A DNA stretch of 64,000 nt from Planctomycetota bacterium (GCA_014584345.1 JACTNB010000019.1:310001-374000); one strand, 5' to 3'. Positions 9,061 through 20,653 are shown, numbered from the stretch's first letter. Notes: a model not told the origin generated them from the letters alone. Made by a program: numbers and translations.

Positions 9061-9510
9061 ATGTCTGGCAGGGAACTTACCTACGAGCACATGAACCTGA
9101 GACAGCTTTCCGAACTGGAATACATCCTGCTGGGAGATTTAAGGGATGTTCTGGAGGAGGACTCGACCGAAGAGAATCGCAAGTGGCTGAGCATGCTTGT
9201 CGATGCGCTGCTGAGAACGCTCCCCCGGGAATTCATCTTGCGGGAAGAGGGGGGATATCTGGAGGAAATCGTGATGAACTGCCCCGAGTTGGATTCCAGT
9301 GTCCAACAACTGCAAGAGGAGCACATAACCCTTTGTTCGCAGTTACGCAGCCTGGCCACTCGATTGCACGGGACGACCGACTTCCAGGTGGAGGCCGATT
9401 CGCTCAAGCGGCAACTGGGAGCCTGGATGAATTGTTTGCAGGCCCATAATCGTCACGAGGAACGCCTCGTTCAACAAGCCTATCAGCAGGACACCGGCGG
9501 GGGAGATTAA
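9061..9510 (+). CDS. Hemerythrin-like helical protein, partly degenerate
   Basis: ATG at 9061 is chosen because a GGGAGG ribosome site lies just upstream; it gives 149 residues (MSGRELTYEHMNL). The protein is predicted to be four long helices. The second half keeps hemerythrin-type ligands: EEHITL in helix three and HNRHEERLV in helix four. The expected His of helices one and two are absent. It may bind metal incompletely or not at all. The last four bases overlap the end of the convergent SDR gene. The fold is an inference. Confidence 0.7.
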   Translation: MSGRELTYEHMNLRQLSELEYILLGDLRDVLEEDSTEENRKWLSMLVDALLRTLPREFILREEGGYLEEIVMNCPELDSSVQQLQEEHITLCSQLRSLATRLHGTTDFQVEADSLKRQLGAWMNCLQAHNRHEERLVQQAYQQDTGGGD

Positions 9511-10334
9511 GCGTGGGTTGAATTCTCGCGTTCAGGTTTCGGTTCGAGATGGGCGCCAAAGATTTTTTTTGTTTGCGATACCACGACGGCTCGCCGGAAC
9601 ACGCGGTGCAGCAACGAAGCGAACCAGTTGTTCCAGCCCGGTACGCAGATTGCCCGTTTTCGCTCGAAGCTCTCGAGGGCCGCTTTGACCACGGTCGTGA
9701 CGTTATGAGCCGATCGCCGGGTCAACCAGTTTTCCACGCCTGCCTGCTCGAAGAATTCGGTCCGCGTGGTTCCCGGACACAACGCCAGCATGCGGACATT
9801 CGTTTCCTGCAATTCCGCCCAGAGTCCCTCGCTGAAATGCAGGACAAATGCCTTGCTGGCGGCATAAACACTCATATAGGCGATCGGCTGAAAGGCCGCC
9901 ACGGAGGCGACGTTGATCACGCCTCCCTCGTTGCGTCTCACCATGTCCGGCAGCAGTGCGTAGGTCAAATCCGTCACCGCCCGGATATTCAGGTCGACGA
10001 TTTCGAGCATGCGGCCGGGGTTGGTTTCCTGTAATGTCGCCACATTTCCGATGCCCGCGTTATTGACCAGCAGATGCAGCGGTTGCGGCAACTGCCGCAC
10101 GCGTTCCACCAACTGTTTCACATCCTCCGGCCGCGCCAGGTCGAGTGGCAGCAACACCACCTGGCAGCCGTGTTGCTGTTGCAACTGCCGGGAGAGCGCA
10201 AACAGGCGTTCCTCGCGGCGCGCGGTGAGTACCAGATGCATGCCGCGGGCCGCCAGTTGGCGGGCGAATTCCTCGCCGATGCCCGAGGAAGCGCCAGTCA
10301 CCAGTGCCCAGCGATTCGCGAGATCCAGTTTCAT
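9507..10334 (-). CDS. Short-chain dehydrogenase/reductase
   Basis: This 275-residue protein is a classical SDR. The cofactor site TGASSGIG lies near residues 14-21, NNAG near 90, the catalytic Ser in NVASVAAF and YAASK (Tyr/Lys) near 155-160. A TARREER stretch after the second strand has basic residues that suggest NADP(H) preference. The C-terminal tail is longer than usual and hydrophobic, as in the DltE/YqjQ-like group that acts on lipophilic substrates. The substrate is unknown. It is followed upstream on the same strand by the ABC ATPase gene with a 36-base gap. Confidence 0.88.
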   Translation of the reverse strand: MKLDLANRWALVTGASSGIGEEFARQLAARGMHLVLTARREERLFALSRQLQQQHGCQVVLLPLDLARPEDVKQLVERVRQLPQPLHLLVNNAGIGNVATLQETNPGRMLEIVDLNIRAVTDLTYALLPDMVRRNEGGVINVASVAAFQPIAYMSVYAASKAFVLHFSEGLWAELQETNVRMLALCPGTTRTEFFEQAGVENWLTRRSAHNVTTVVKAALESFERKRAICVPGWNNWFASLLHRVFRRAVVVSQTKKIFGAHLEPKPERENSTHA

Positions 10335-10370
10335 GCGATAGCTCCACGGGATGCCTGCAATTCGGCCTCG

Positions 10371-11297
10371 TTACTGCTGTTTCCCCTTGGTCAGTTCCAT
10401 GAAGGCGGTTTCCAGATTGACTTCTTCCTCACGGAACAGGTTCAGGCGGAAACCGTGTTCAAACAACTGGGTAGGGATATCGGAATAATCCAGCACGCCG
10501 GGTTTCAATTGCGCGACGATCATGTCTCCCTGCATGCTGGTATGCTGCACGGTATCGGCCTGATCAATGAGGGCCGCCGCCTGCTCCGGGCGGTCGGTCA
10601 CCTTGATGTGCAGCACAATGGCCTGCCGAGCCTTGCGCATGACTTCGTGCACGTAGCCATCCACAATCAGTTCCCCCTTTTCGATCATGCCGACCCGCGT
10701 GCAGACATCGGCCAGTTCGGGGAGAATATGGCTGGAGACGATGACGGTTTTATTCATGGCTCCCAGGCGTTTGAGCAGGTTGCGAATTTCGATGCGGGCG
10801 CGGGGATCCAACCCGCTGGCCGGTTCGTCGAGCAGCAGCACCTGGGGGTCGTGCAGCATGACGCGCGCCAGGCCAATTCTCTGTGTTTGACCACGCGAAA
10901 GCTGGCTGACCATGGCGTCTCGCTTGAAGGACATATCCACCAGTTCGAGTTTTTCCTCGCAGACTTTTCGCCGCGCGGGACCGTTGATGCGGTACGTCGC
11001 CGCGAAGAATTCGAGGTACTCCAGTACGGTCATGTCATCGTACACGCCGAAGAAGTCGGGCATGAAGCCGATCAACCGGCGGATTTCCTCGGCATGTGTG
11101 TAGATCGATTTCCCGCAGACGTAGGCTTCGCCATAATCGGGACTGAGCAGCGTGGCAATCATCCGCATGGTGGTGGTCTTGCCGGAGCCATTCGGGCCGA
11201 TAAAGCCGAACACATCCCCTTCGACCAGTTTGAGGTTGATTTCATTCACGGCAATCAGGTCGCCGTATTTTTTGGTCAACTTGTTGGTTTCGATCAC
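10371..11297 (-). CDS. ABC transporter ATP-binding protein
   Basis: The start chosen is GTG at 11297 because GAGGGG lies eight bases upstream and the protein then begins MIETNKLTKKYG, the usual start of this family; the open frame reaches 11465. The protein (308 residues) has Walker A GPNGSGKTTT, a signature LSRGQ (variant of LSGGQ), Walker B VLLLDEP and the His switch VSSH. It resembles the Gld/Nat-type exporter ATPases. No permease lies next to it; the large membrane protein upstream at 11482-13812 is the only candidate partner and does not look like a standard ABC permease. Confidence 0.88.
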   Translation of the reverse strand: MIETNKLTKKYGDLIAVNEINLKLVEGDVFGFIGPNGSGKTTTMRMIATLLSPDYGEAYVCGKSIYTHAEEIRRLIGFMPDFFGVYDDMTVLEYLEFFAATYRINGPARRKVCEEKLELVDMSFKRDAMVSQLSRGQTQRIGLARVMLHDPQVLLLDEPASGLDPRARIEIRNLLKRLGAMNKTVIVSSHILPELADVCTRVGMIEKGELIVDGYVHEVMRKARQAIVLHIKVTDRPEQAAALIDQADTVQHTSMQGDMIVAQLKPGVLDYSDIPTQLFEHGFRLNLFREEEVNLETAFMELTKGKQQ

Positions 11298-11481
11298 GCT
11301 TGAAATTCCCCTCGCAACGAGGCTCCCTCGGAGAGACTCGAGAAGCAGAGTCAGATCGTCGGTCCACGGATAGCCGCATCCGAAACGGGCGGCAAGATTA
11401 ACGTCGGTAACTAAACTACAAGGCTGCAACCGGGCTAAGAACAATGGGTTTCGGATGTCCGTCATGCGAAAATCCGTGCCG

Positions 11482-13812
11482 TCACCCTCCCCCGGAGTCT
11501 CCCTCCCGTTTGTATTCCGGAAGCCGTTCCAGAATATGCTGGCGCTGTTCCACGGGAATCACGATCCGGACGAAGCGTTCGTGCTTGTTGATAATCGGAG
11601 TGCCCCCGTCGACATACGTGTCCACGGGAGGCGCGGGGAGCCGCCCTATCAGAACGGCCTGATTCAACTCCAGTAGATGCGACAGATCCCAGGTGCTCAA
11701 TTCGAGATTGGACAACGACGTGTATTCCGCCCCTCCCAGCAAACGATGAAAGGTCAGGCGATACAGGATGTAATCGAATTCGCGGCTGAAGATGTTGTAT
11801 GGTTGCCGCTTCACCAGCAGGTCTTCCCCGACCCCAGTGGTCCGCTTGACCATTTGCGTGGTCGTCCCCATCAGATAGGCCGACAGTTCCTTCTGGTTGA
11901 TGGAAGAATCTGGAAATTGCAGAGCCTCTCCGGGGCTCCAACTGGCGGCCGGATGATCGCTGGAAACAAAAAATAGAAGCTTGCCGAAGACCAGCATCCA
12001 GTCCGTCAGCGGGGCTTCCAGGCGGTGGGTTAAATCCCCGCGCAACTGATTGGTGGCGGTACTCTGCAACTGGCCAGAAATCACTCCCGCGCCGGATGGG
12101 TTTTTCAGGGGAGAGAAAGTCCCCCGGAGTTCGAGCAGAGCCGTCGAGTTCTCGTAGATGGGGACATCCCGGGCAATGGCTTCACGCGGGAGTATGGTGT
12201 ATTGTGTCTGGTCGAGATGTGTGGCCGAGGCTCGGTAGTAACCTCGAAAGCTGATTTCCGGGACGGCACCTGGCCCGAACACATCCTGCTGCTGGGCGAT
12301 CGGCGAGGGCAGGGAAATAGCGGTTTCAAGCTGGTATCGGCCGGTTTCGGGAGCAAGCAGCGTCAGGAAACCCTGGTAGCGGCCCGTGTTCGTAGCGGCG
12401 GCATAGTCGATTACCTGGCATTGATTCGCGACGACTCCTGAAGAAGCGGAAACGTCAGCTTGCGCGAACCGTCGCGAAGACTGGCTGGCGGGCGATTCCA
12501 GAAGCCCCCAACTTGCGGCCAGGAGAATCAGCACGGGCAAGCTGATCCAGGTCAATAGCGGCTTTTTGAACACATGCCGAACCAGGAAGTAATCGAGAGG
12601 TCCAACCAGAAAGGCAGCCAGCAACAAACTTCCCAGCGGGATCCAGACCGTCGGTGCCTGGACACCAAAATCCGAAAGGGCGGCATCCCATTGGGTTTTG
12701 AGATCCGTCAATCCGTTCTGCGAGAGTTGCCCGGAAATGGAAGCCGTATCATCCCCTTTCGCGACCGGCAAATTCGCCAGGATGCGATACAGTTGCGGCA
12801 GCGCCTCCCAGTTTTGAAAGACCCGTTCATTCAAGTTGACGGCCACCGTCGTGACATGTCCGAATCCCCAGGGGCTCAGTGTGACAACGGGCCCGGAGAG
12901 CCCTCCCACCAGGGTCTTGCCCGGTGCCTGCGTGATGCGGGGAATCGTCAGGCCCGCGGTCCGCAGGGGGCTGGGTTCGCCCACGAAGCTGACCAGACGA
13001 CTTAAGTCGCGGGTATGGGCCGTCCCCTCGAAGCGCGCCGGCAATTCCTTGATAAGCGACAGTTGCAAAAATTCGTCCGCCGGTTGATTCGGAAACACCA
13101 CCAGGGCGCCGCCAGACTGAACCCATTGCTTCAGGGACGTCAGCAATTCTTCGGGATAGTCCCGGGCGGACAGAAACAGGACATCGATCCCCTGCCATAA
13201 CAACGGATCCCGCGACAAATCCTCCAGGCTTGCAATCGTCGAAACATGCAGATTCCGGACGAAGTCGGTCGTCAGTTCGATTCCCTGCACATTCCCCACT
13301 GCCACAATCCAGGGTTGCGATTGCGTTAACTCCTGGAGCAGCGAGGGGGCAAGCCGACGTTGCCGATGCATCCGCCAGCGTCCGTCCGGAGTCGCGGATT
13401 CCGATGATTCCCGGCGAAGAAGAGTCACCACCAGATCCGAATGAATGCGTCCCACGCGAACTGGAATTTCGGTTTCGAGTGTTCCTCCGTCCTGGTGAGT
13501 CAATTTCTCCAGTTCGAAGTCCACCTGATTCCCGTCGGCATCCAGCACACGCGCCCGAACCAGATACTCCCCCGCTTCCAACGCCGGGGCCTCCACTCGC
13601 ACGGAAGTCCAGCAGCCGATTTTGTACGCGTTTTCAACTCCGATACCGATCCGTAAATCGTCGTCGTCCGCGGCAAACAGAACCCCGTTTCCCAGCCACC
13701 CCAGCAGCAACAGGCACCCCCACATCAGCCGACCGAGGCCGCGCACGCGGGCAACGCGGGTCCCAGAAGGACCTGCCGCTCGAACGTTCGCGTTGACAGG
13801 ACGGAAAGACAT
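11482..13812 (-). CDS. Large membrane-anchored protein with GATase-like domain
   Basis: This 776-residue protein has an N-terminal hydrophobic segment (about 28-48) that is a signal or anchor. Residues about 150-300 include DVLFLSARDYPEELL and a GGALVVFPNQ strand, the pattern of a class I glutamine-amidotransferase-like fold often seen in planctomycete membrane proteins. Two hydrophobic helices lie at about 390-440 (PTVWIPLGSLLLAAFLVG and a second one). The rest looks like beta domains outside the membrane. Function is unknown. It precedes the ABC ATPase gene by 184 bases on the same strand and may work with it. Confidence 0.75.
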   Translation of the reverse strand: MSFRPVNANVRAAGPSGTRVARVRGLGRLMWGCLLLLGWLGNGVLFAADDDDLRIGIGVENAYKIGCWTSVRVEAPALEAGEYLVRARVLDADGNQVDFELEKLTHQDGGTLETEIPVRVGRIHSDLVVTLLRRESSESATPDGRWRMHRQRRLAPSLLQELTQSQPWIVAVGNVQGIELTTDFVRNLHVSTIASLEDLSRDPLLWQGIDVLFLSARDYPEELLTSLKQWVQSGGALVVFPNQPADEFLQLSLIKELPARFEGTAHTRDLSRLVSFVGEPSPLRTAGLTIPRITQAPGKTLVGGLSGPVVTLSPWGFGHVTTVAVNLNERVFQNWEALPQLYRILANLPVAKGDDTASISGQLSQNGLTDLKTQWDAALSDFGVQAPTVWIPLGSLLLAAFLVGPLDYFLVRHVFKKPLLTWISLPVLILLAASWGLLESPASQSSRRFAQADVSASSGVVANQCQVIDYAAATNTGRYQGFLTLLAPETGRYQLETAISLPSPIAQQQDVFGPGAVPEISFRGYYRASATHLDQTQYTILPREAIARDVPIYENSTALLELRGTFSPLKNPSGAGVISGQLQSTATNQLRGDLTHRLEAPLTDWMLVFGKLLFFVSSDHPAASWSPGEALQFPDSSINQKELSAYLMGTTTQMVKRTTGVGEDLLVKRQPYNIFSREFDYILYRLTFHRLLGGAEYTSLSNLELSTWDLSHLLELNQAVLIGRLPAPPVDTYVDGGTPIINKHERFVRIVIPVEQRQHILERLPEYKREGDSGGG

Positions 13813-13901
13813 GTCGGGGTACTCGAATTGTTAAAACAGAACACGCACGGGGATCGGGAATCAGACTCCGTGATCCACCGCGGACTACGCCAACACAAGG
13901 C

Positions 13902-13958
13902 CGTTTGCCGGAGAAATTCGCCGGTTTTCCGAAAATCGGCTCCCCTGCCCGGCAAACG
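13902..13958 (-). terminator. Nested hairpin after the transketolase gene
   Basis: Outer arms 13902-13911 and 13949-13958 are a perfect 10-bp pair, and a second stem lies inside (about 13920-13940, nine pairs including one G-U). It is 13 bases downstream of the transketolase stop on the minus strand. There is no T tract, so termination is only a possibility. Confidence 0.4.
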
Positions 13959-13970
13959 AATTCCTCTCGT

Positions 13971-15893
<1,923 letters not shown>

Positions 15894-16258
15894 GTTACAA
15901 ATTGCCCTTCAGTACTTGATTCGTTATCTGGGATATTCAAGAGGATCGAAACGGAGCACTCTGCCCCCGCGCGGGGGGCCGGCCACGTGATCCGGATGGA
16001 GTTGTCGGATGGTGTTTGGTCGAAACAACCCTGGGTACAAGGCCCTTGTTATAGCGGCAGGGGAAAGGGAATTCAAAGCGCGGCCCTAACTCGATCCGCT
16101 TTCATCGCGATAAACTCTCAAAAAAATAGGCCGTTCCGCCTATATGCCCTCCCTGGACAAGAATAAAAAAATATTGATCCGTCTGGAGATCCCCGCTGTC
16201 GCGTGATATGCTAAAACTTTGTCTCTCATCGACCAGAGATTGCTTGCGAGGAGGAAAA
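15894..16258. other. Intergenic region between divergent genes
   Basis: About 365 bases. It holds a perfect 14-bp GC palindrome at 15964-15977 and an A-rich stretch near 16164-16175. Both flanking genes would be transcribed outward from here. I see no RNA gene and no firm promoter. Confidence 0.35.
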
Positions 16259-17203
16259 GTGGAACGACGGACATTTCTGGGGACTTGCCTGGCTGCTGGT
16301 TTTGTGCAACCCCTCGCGGTGTTGGCGGAATCAGATGAACAATTCGAGATCATCGACTGCCATACCCACTTTTACGATCCCGCCCGTCCCGAAGGGGTTC
16401 CCTGGCCTCCCCGTCAAAGCCCGCTGTATCGCACCGTGCTGCCGCGGCATTTGCGCGAACTCAAAATGTATCGGCCCGTGACAGGGACGGTGGTTGTCGA
16501 AGCCAGTCCCTGGATTGAAGATAATCAGTGGCTGCTCGATTTAGCCCAGAAGGATCCGTTTATCGTGGGAATCGTGGGCAACCTGCTGCCGACCGATGCC
16601 GAATTTCCCCGGAATTTGTTACGATTTGCCGCCAGCCCGTTGTATCGGGGCATCCGCATTTCCGCCGGGGTGCTGCAAGAGTTGCTGGCCAAAGAGGACT
16701 GGGGCCGGCTCAAGTTTCTTGCGGAGAAGAACTTAACACTGGATGTTAACGGCGGCCCCGAGACCCCGGCCGTGCTGGCCCGTCTGGCCGAGAAACTTCC
16801 AGACCTGAAAATTGTGCTGAACCACATCGGGAATGTCGCGATCACGGCTGCCCCGCCGCCCGGAACCTGGGTCGAGGGAATTCAAGCCGCCGCAAAACAT
16901 AAAAATGTGTCCACAAAAATCTCGGCCCTTGTGGAAGGGGCCTCGCGAGACGGGCGTCCTGCTCCGGCCGATCTGGAATTTTATCGACCTTATCTCGACG
17001 TGGTGTGGCATGCATTTGGAGATCAGCGTGTGATCTATGGCAGCAATTGGCCTGTTTCCGATCGGGGCGCGGATTATTATACTGTGCAGAAACTGGCCCT
17101 GGACTACGCCGGAGAATACGGGAAGCAGGCTTTGAAGCGTTTTTGTTCGGAAAATGCCCGTCAGGTCTATGGTTGGGTAGAACGTCCCGGGCGGGGTGAT
17201 TGA
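16259..17203 (+). CDS. Exported amidohydrolase (PDC-hydrolase type)
   Basis: The start GTG at 16259 is preferred because AGGAGG lies four bases upstream; the ATG at 16208 has no such site. The protein then has 314 residues and begins MERRTFLG, a Tat-like signal. It is a TIM-barrel amidohydrolase of the Amidohydro_2 family: IIDCHTHFYDP carries the HxH metal pair, LNHIGN a further ligand, and GSNWPVSD the catalytic Asp. It would hydrolyse a lactone or amide outside the cytoplasm; the substrate is unknown. The Fur-family gene follows 69 bases downstream on the same strand. Confidence 0.85.
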   Translation: MERRTFLGTCLAAGFVQPLAVLAESDEQFEIIDCHTHFYDPARPEGVPWPPRQSPLYRTVLPRHLRELKMYRPVTGTVVVEASPWIEDNQWLLDLAQKDPFIVGIVGNLLPTDAEFPRNLLRFAASPLYRGIRISAGVLQELLAKEDWGRLKFLAEKNLTLDVNGGPETPAVLARLAEKLPDLKIVLNHIGNVAITAAPPPGTWVEGIQAAAKHKNVSTKISALVEGASRDGRPAPADLEFYRPYLDVVWHAFGDQRVIYGSNWPVSDRGADYYTVQKLALDYAGEYGKQALKRFCSENARQVYGWVERPGRGD

Positions 17204-17272
17204 ACGGGATTCCTCGTGGAATCCGTCGGCTTCGCTGGCCCTGGATCGAAAACATGCAATAATGCAAAGATA

Positions 17273-17740
17273 ATGGTTAAGAAATCCTCGGAAAACATGG
17301 TCCCGGAAGTCTCGCGTGCCCAGGCATTTCGCGAAATGCTGCGTCAGAAGCGTTTGAAGGTGACTTCCGCCCGGCTGGCAGTCCTGGAGGTCCTGGCCAA
17401 TTCCAGGCATCCGTTGACGCATGCCGAAGTTCAGGCGGTGTTGAAGGATCAGGTGATCGATCCCTCAACCATCTTTCGTAATCTGCACGATCTGGCGGAA
17501 GTAGGCCTGGTCAATCGTACGGAATTGGGGGACCACGTCTGGCGGTTTGAGTTGGTTCAGGACAATCATGCGGGAAGCCACCCGCACTTTGTCTGCGAGG
17601 ACTGTGGTTCCGTGACCTGCCTGCCGGAAGCAGCGCTCGAGCTCGATGCCCAGCGGAAGGTGGAAGGGGTGGGGACCATTTCGCAAGTGCTGCTGAAAGG
17701 GCAATGCGAAGACTGCGCCGACAAGGCCGAACCGCGCTAA
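17273..17740 (+). CDS. Fur-family transcription regulator
   Basis: Starting at ATG 17273 gives 155 residues (MVKKSSENMV). The first 85 residues form the winged helix, with LKVTSARLAVLEVLA and DPSTIFRNLHDLAEVGLV. The C-terminal part carries HPHFVCEDCG (C108, C111) and CEDC near the end (C145, C148), the structural Zn2+ site of the Fur/PerR/Zur group. The regulated metal or stress signal cannot be read from the sequence. It sits between an amidohydrolase and an HtrA-like protease on the same strand. Confidence 0.85.
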   Translation: MVKKSSENMVPEVSRAQAFREMLRQKRLKVTSARLAVLEVLANSRHPLTHAEVQAVLKDQVIDPSTIFRNLHDLAEVGLVNRTELGDHVWRFELVQDNHAGSHPHFVCEDCGSVTCLPEAALELDAQRKVEGVGTISQVLLKGQCEDCADKAEPR

Positions 17741-17862
17741 ATGCGGGAGTGGCCCACGAGGTTCCTTGAAATTCCTCTCCACGGAATGGGAGAGGCCGGT
17801 TAAAATGGCCAGCCGACGGGTTGGCATGTTGCATAATTGATCCAGGGTGGGAGATCTTCCGC

Positions 17863-19092
17863 ATGCGTATTTTCGTGGCCTGTTTGTGTTCCGCCGTGGT
17901 GGGAGGACTGACCGCGGGAGCCTTTCTGCAAATCTCCGCCCCCATTTCCATAGTGGCGCAAGATCAGGGACAGCGCGGTCCCGGCTTTCCGATGTCCCCG
18001 TTCCTGCCCCCCGGGAAGGCTGCCATCGATCCCTCGCCCGCCAAGACGGAATCCAGTACGCCTGACTTTTGGCAGAATCCCGACGAACTCTCGCAGGAAG
18101 AGCAAATCAGCATTGCCGTCTACGAGAAAGTGAATCAAGGGGTGGTGAATATCACCACCAAGAGCGTGCGGACCGATAACCTGTTCATGCTGGAAGTTCC
18201 CGAGGAAGGCGCCGGCAGTGGCGTGGTGCTGGATCTCGCGGGGCATATTCTCACTAATTACCATGTGATCCAGGATGTGCGGGAGGTGGGAGTCACGTTG
18301 CATAATGGAGAAACCTACGACGCAACGTACGTGGGAGCCGACCCCGTCAACGACATTGCCGTCATTCGGGTAGAAGCCCCCTTCGATTTGCTGCATCCCG
18401 TCACACTGGGAGATTCCAGTAACCTGAAGGTGGGTATGAATGTGTATGCGATCGGGAATCCCTTCGGCCTGGAGCGCACCTTGACTCGCGGCATCATCTC
18501 CTCGCTCAATCGTTCATTGAAGATTCATGGAGACCGTTCGATTAAGTCGATCATTCAGATCGATGCCGCGGTCAACCCGGGAAATTCGGGAGGCCCCGTG
18601 CTCGATTCTCACGGTCGGATGATCGGCATCAATACGGCGATCTATTCCGCAACGGGGCAAAGTGCGGGGGTGGGCTTTGCGATTCCCATCAATCTTGTGA
18701 ATCGGGTAGTGCCCCAATTGATCCGCCATGGCCGCGTGATCCGTCCCGAGATTGGGATTTCCCGCGTGTACGAAACAGGAAAGGGCCTGCTGGTGGCTCA
18801 ACTGGTTCCAGGCGGCCCAGCCGAACAGGCGGGCATTAAGGGCCCAGAAACGTTGCGGGAGCGCCGCGGTCCCTTCGTGGTGGAGCGTATCGACCGCAAG
18901 GCGGCCGACCTGATCGTGGCCTTGGACAATCAACCGGTGACCAGCGTGGACGATTTTCTGGGAGATATCGAAAGCAAGAACCCCGGTGACACGATCGAAT
19001 TGACCGTGCAACGCCAGGGGAAGGAAGTCAAAATCCCCGTGCGTCTGGGGGGCGGAATCGTGCCATCGAAACCTCCACTACCCAACAAGTAA
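17863..19092 (+). CDS. HtrA/DegP-like serine protease with PDZ domain
   Basis: ATG at 17863 is chosen since GGTGGGAG lies upstream and the protein then begins with a signal peptide (MRIFVACLCSAVVGG). It has 409 residues. The trypsin-like domain holds the triad H134 (TNYHVI), D164 (NDIAVI) and S242 (NPGNSGGPV). One PDZ domain follows (about 295-395) with a GLLVAQLVPGGPAEQAG stretch. It would degrade or refold damaged proteins in the periplasm. Proteases of the Deg family with one PDZ domain resemble DegS. Confidence 0.9.
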   Translation: MRIFVACLCSAVVGGLTAGAFLQISAPISIVAQDQGQRGPGFPMSPFLPPGKAAIDPSPAKTESSTPDFWQNPDELSQEEQISIAVYEKVNQGVVNITTKSVRTDNLFMLEVPEEGAGSGVVLDLAGHILTNYHVIQDVREVGVTLHNGETYDATYVGADPVNDIAVIRVEAPFDLLHPVTLGDSSNLKVGMNVYAIGNPFGLERTLTRGIISSLNRSLKIHGDRSIKSIIQIDAAVNPGNSGGPVLDSHGRMIGINTAIYSATGQSAGVGFAIPINLVNRVVPQLIRHGRVIRPEIGISRVYETGKGLLVAQLVPGGPAEQAGIKGPETLRERRGPFVVERIDRKAADLIVALDNQPVTSVDDFLGDIESKNPGDTIELTVQRQGKEVKIPVRLGGGIVPSKPPLPNK

Positions 19093-19148
19093 TTCAGGCA
19101 GTGCCTGCGTCTCCCTGCATCTCGAAAAACACGGCCTTCCGCGGCGAA

Positions 19149-19164
19149 ATCCACTCGAGTGGAT
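19149..19164. repeat. Perfect 16-bp palindrome between convergent genes
   Basis: The sequence atccactcgagtggat is a perfect palindrome in the 127-base gap between the protease and purB stops. It could form a cruciform or hairpin in RNA from either strand. There is no T tract. Role unknown. Confidence 0.5.
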
Positions 19165-19219
19165 GGTGAGACGTAAAATAGTGAGACGCATGGCGCACCC
19201 TGCGAAACAATGGCAGCCG

Positions 19220-20653
19220 TCACACTTTGATTTCTTCCTGGAGAGAACTGCAGAGATCCTCGCGGAACTGCTGACGAATCGGCTTGACGATTTCGGACAC
19301 AAAATCGTGCACCTGCTCCGGGGCGCGTCCGATGTATTTTTTCGCATCGAGGGTCGAATCGAGGTCGATGCCGCGAAACGCCTGATCCTGCTTGAGGCGC
19401 TCGATGAGATCGTTCTGTCCTCCCAGTTCCTTGACGACCCGCGCCGCTTCGTGGGAATAGACGCGGATTTTTTCGTGCAAGTCCTGCCGATCTCCCCCGG
19501 CCGCAACCCCCGCCATCAGGATTTCTTCCGTCGCCATGAAGGGGAGTTCGGCCTGCAGGTTTTTCTCGATGACCTTCGGATAGACGACCAGTCCGTGAGT
19601 GATATTGCGATACAAAATAAGAATGGCGTCGACCGACAGGAACGCCTGGGGAATGGACAGGCGACGGTTCGCACTGTCGTCGAGAGTGCGTTCCATCCAT
19701 TGCGTGGCCATGGTCTGATCGGCATTGGCCGCCAGGGAGATTGCAAATCGACTCAGCCCACACATGCGTTCGGAACGCATCGGGTTGCGTTTGTAGGCCA
19801 TGGCCGACGAGCCAATCTGTTCCTTTTCGAACGGCTCCTCCAACTCCTTGCGATGTTGCAGAATCCGCAGGTCGGTGCCGAATTTGTGGGCGGACTGGGC
19901 AATTCCACTCAGGCAAGCAAGGACTTGGGCATCAACCTTGCGGGTATACGTTTGCCCGGTGACGGCGTAGGAGTTGGAGAACCCGAGTTTATTGCAGACC
20001 AGTTGTTCCAGTGCGGCGACGCGTTGATGATCGCCTTGAAACAATTGTAGAAACGTGGCCTGCGTCCCCGTGGTTCCCTTAATTCCCCGGAGTCGAAATT
20101 GATCCAGGCGATGATTGATTTCATGCAGATCCAGCACCAGATCGTAACACCATAAGGTGGCCCGCTTTCCCACGGTGGTGGGCTGCGCGGGCTGCAAATG
20201 CGTAAACCCCAGGCAGGGTAATTCCCGATGGTTATACGCAAACGAGGCGAGTTGATCGATGACGCACACTAGTTTCTGGCGTATCAGTTCCAGACTCTCG
20301 CACATCTGAATCAGTTCGGTATTGTCGGTGACGTAGCAACTGGTGGCCCCCAGGTGAATAATCGGTTTCGCCAGAGGGCATTGTTCGCCCCAGGTGTGCA
20401 CGTGTGCCATGACGTCGTGCCGCAGCCGTTTTTCATGCTCGGCGGCGCGATCGAAATCGATATCGTCCAGATGCGCCCGCATTTCCTCGAGTTGTGCCTC
20501 GCTGATTTCCAGGCCCAGCTCTTTCTGCGCTTCCGCCAGGGCCAGCCAGAGCCGGCGCCAGGTGGAATGTTTTTTCTGTGCCGACCAGATGGCACTCATC
20601 TGCGGGGACGCATAACGGGTATTGAGCGGGTTTTCGTAAAATTCGTGCGACAT
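19220..20653 (-). CDS. purB: Adenylosuccinate lyase
   Basis: This 477-residue protein belongs to the fumarase/aspartase superfamily. The signature SSAMAYKRNPMRSER is present near residue 285, and the catalytic-site segments GATSCYVTDNTE and TGTQATFLQLF are recognisable. It splits adenylosuccinate to AMP and fumarate and also the SAICAR step of purine synthesis. Its length and C-terminal segment match the longer PurB form. It is cytoplasmic. It lies alone between a convergent protease gene and the ffh gene upstream on the same strand. Confidence 0.92.
   Translation of the reverse strand: MSHEFYENPLNTRYASPQMSAIWSAQKKHSTWRRLWLALAEAQKELGLEISEAQLEEMRAHLDDIDFDRAAEHEKRLRHDVMAHVHTWGEQCPLAKPIIHLGATSCYVTDNTELIQMCESLELIRQKLVCVIDQLASFAYNHRELPCLGFTHLQPAQPTTVGKRATLWCYDLVLDLHEINHRLDQFRLRGIKGTTGTQATFLQLFQGDHQRVAALEQLVCNKLGFSNSYAVTGQTYTRKVDAQVLACLSGIAQSAHKFGTDLRILQHRKELEEPFEKEQIGSSAMAYKRNPMRSERMCGLSRFAISLAANADQTMATQWMERTLDDSANRRLSIPQAFLSVDAILILYRNITHGLVVYPKVIEKNLQAELPFMATEEILMAGVAAGGDRQDLHEKIRVYSHEAARVVKELGGQNDLIERLKQDQAFRGIDLDSTLDAKKYIGRAPEQVHDFVSEIVKPIRQQFREDLCSSLQEEIKV

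Noticed and set aside
13780..13970. Possible small gene between the large membrane protein and the transketolase
   Set aside because: Only hairpin sequence is present there; no frame with a start.
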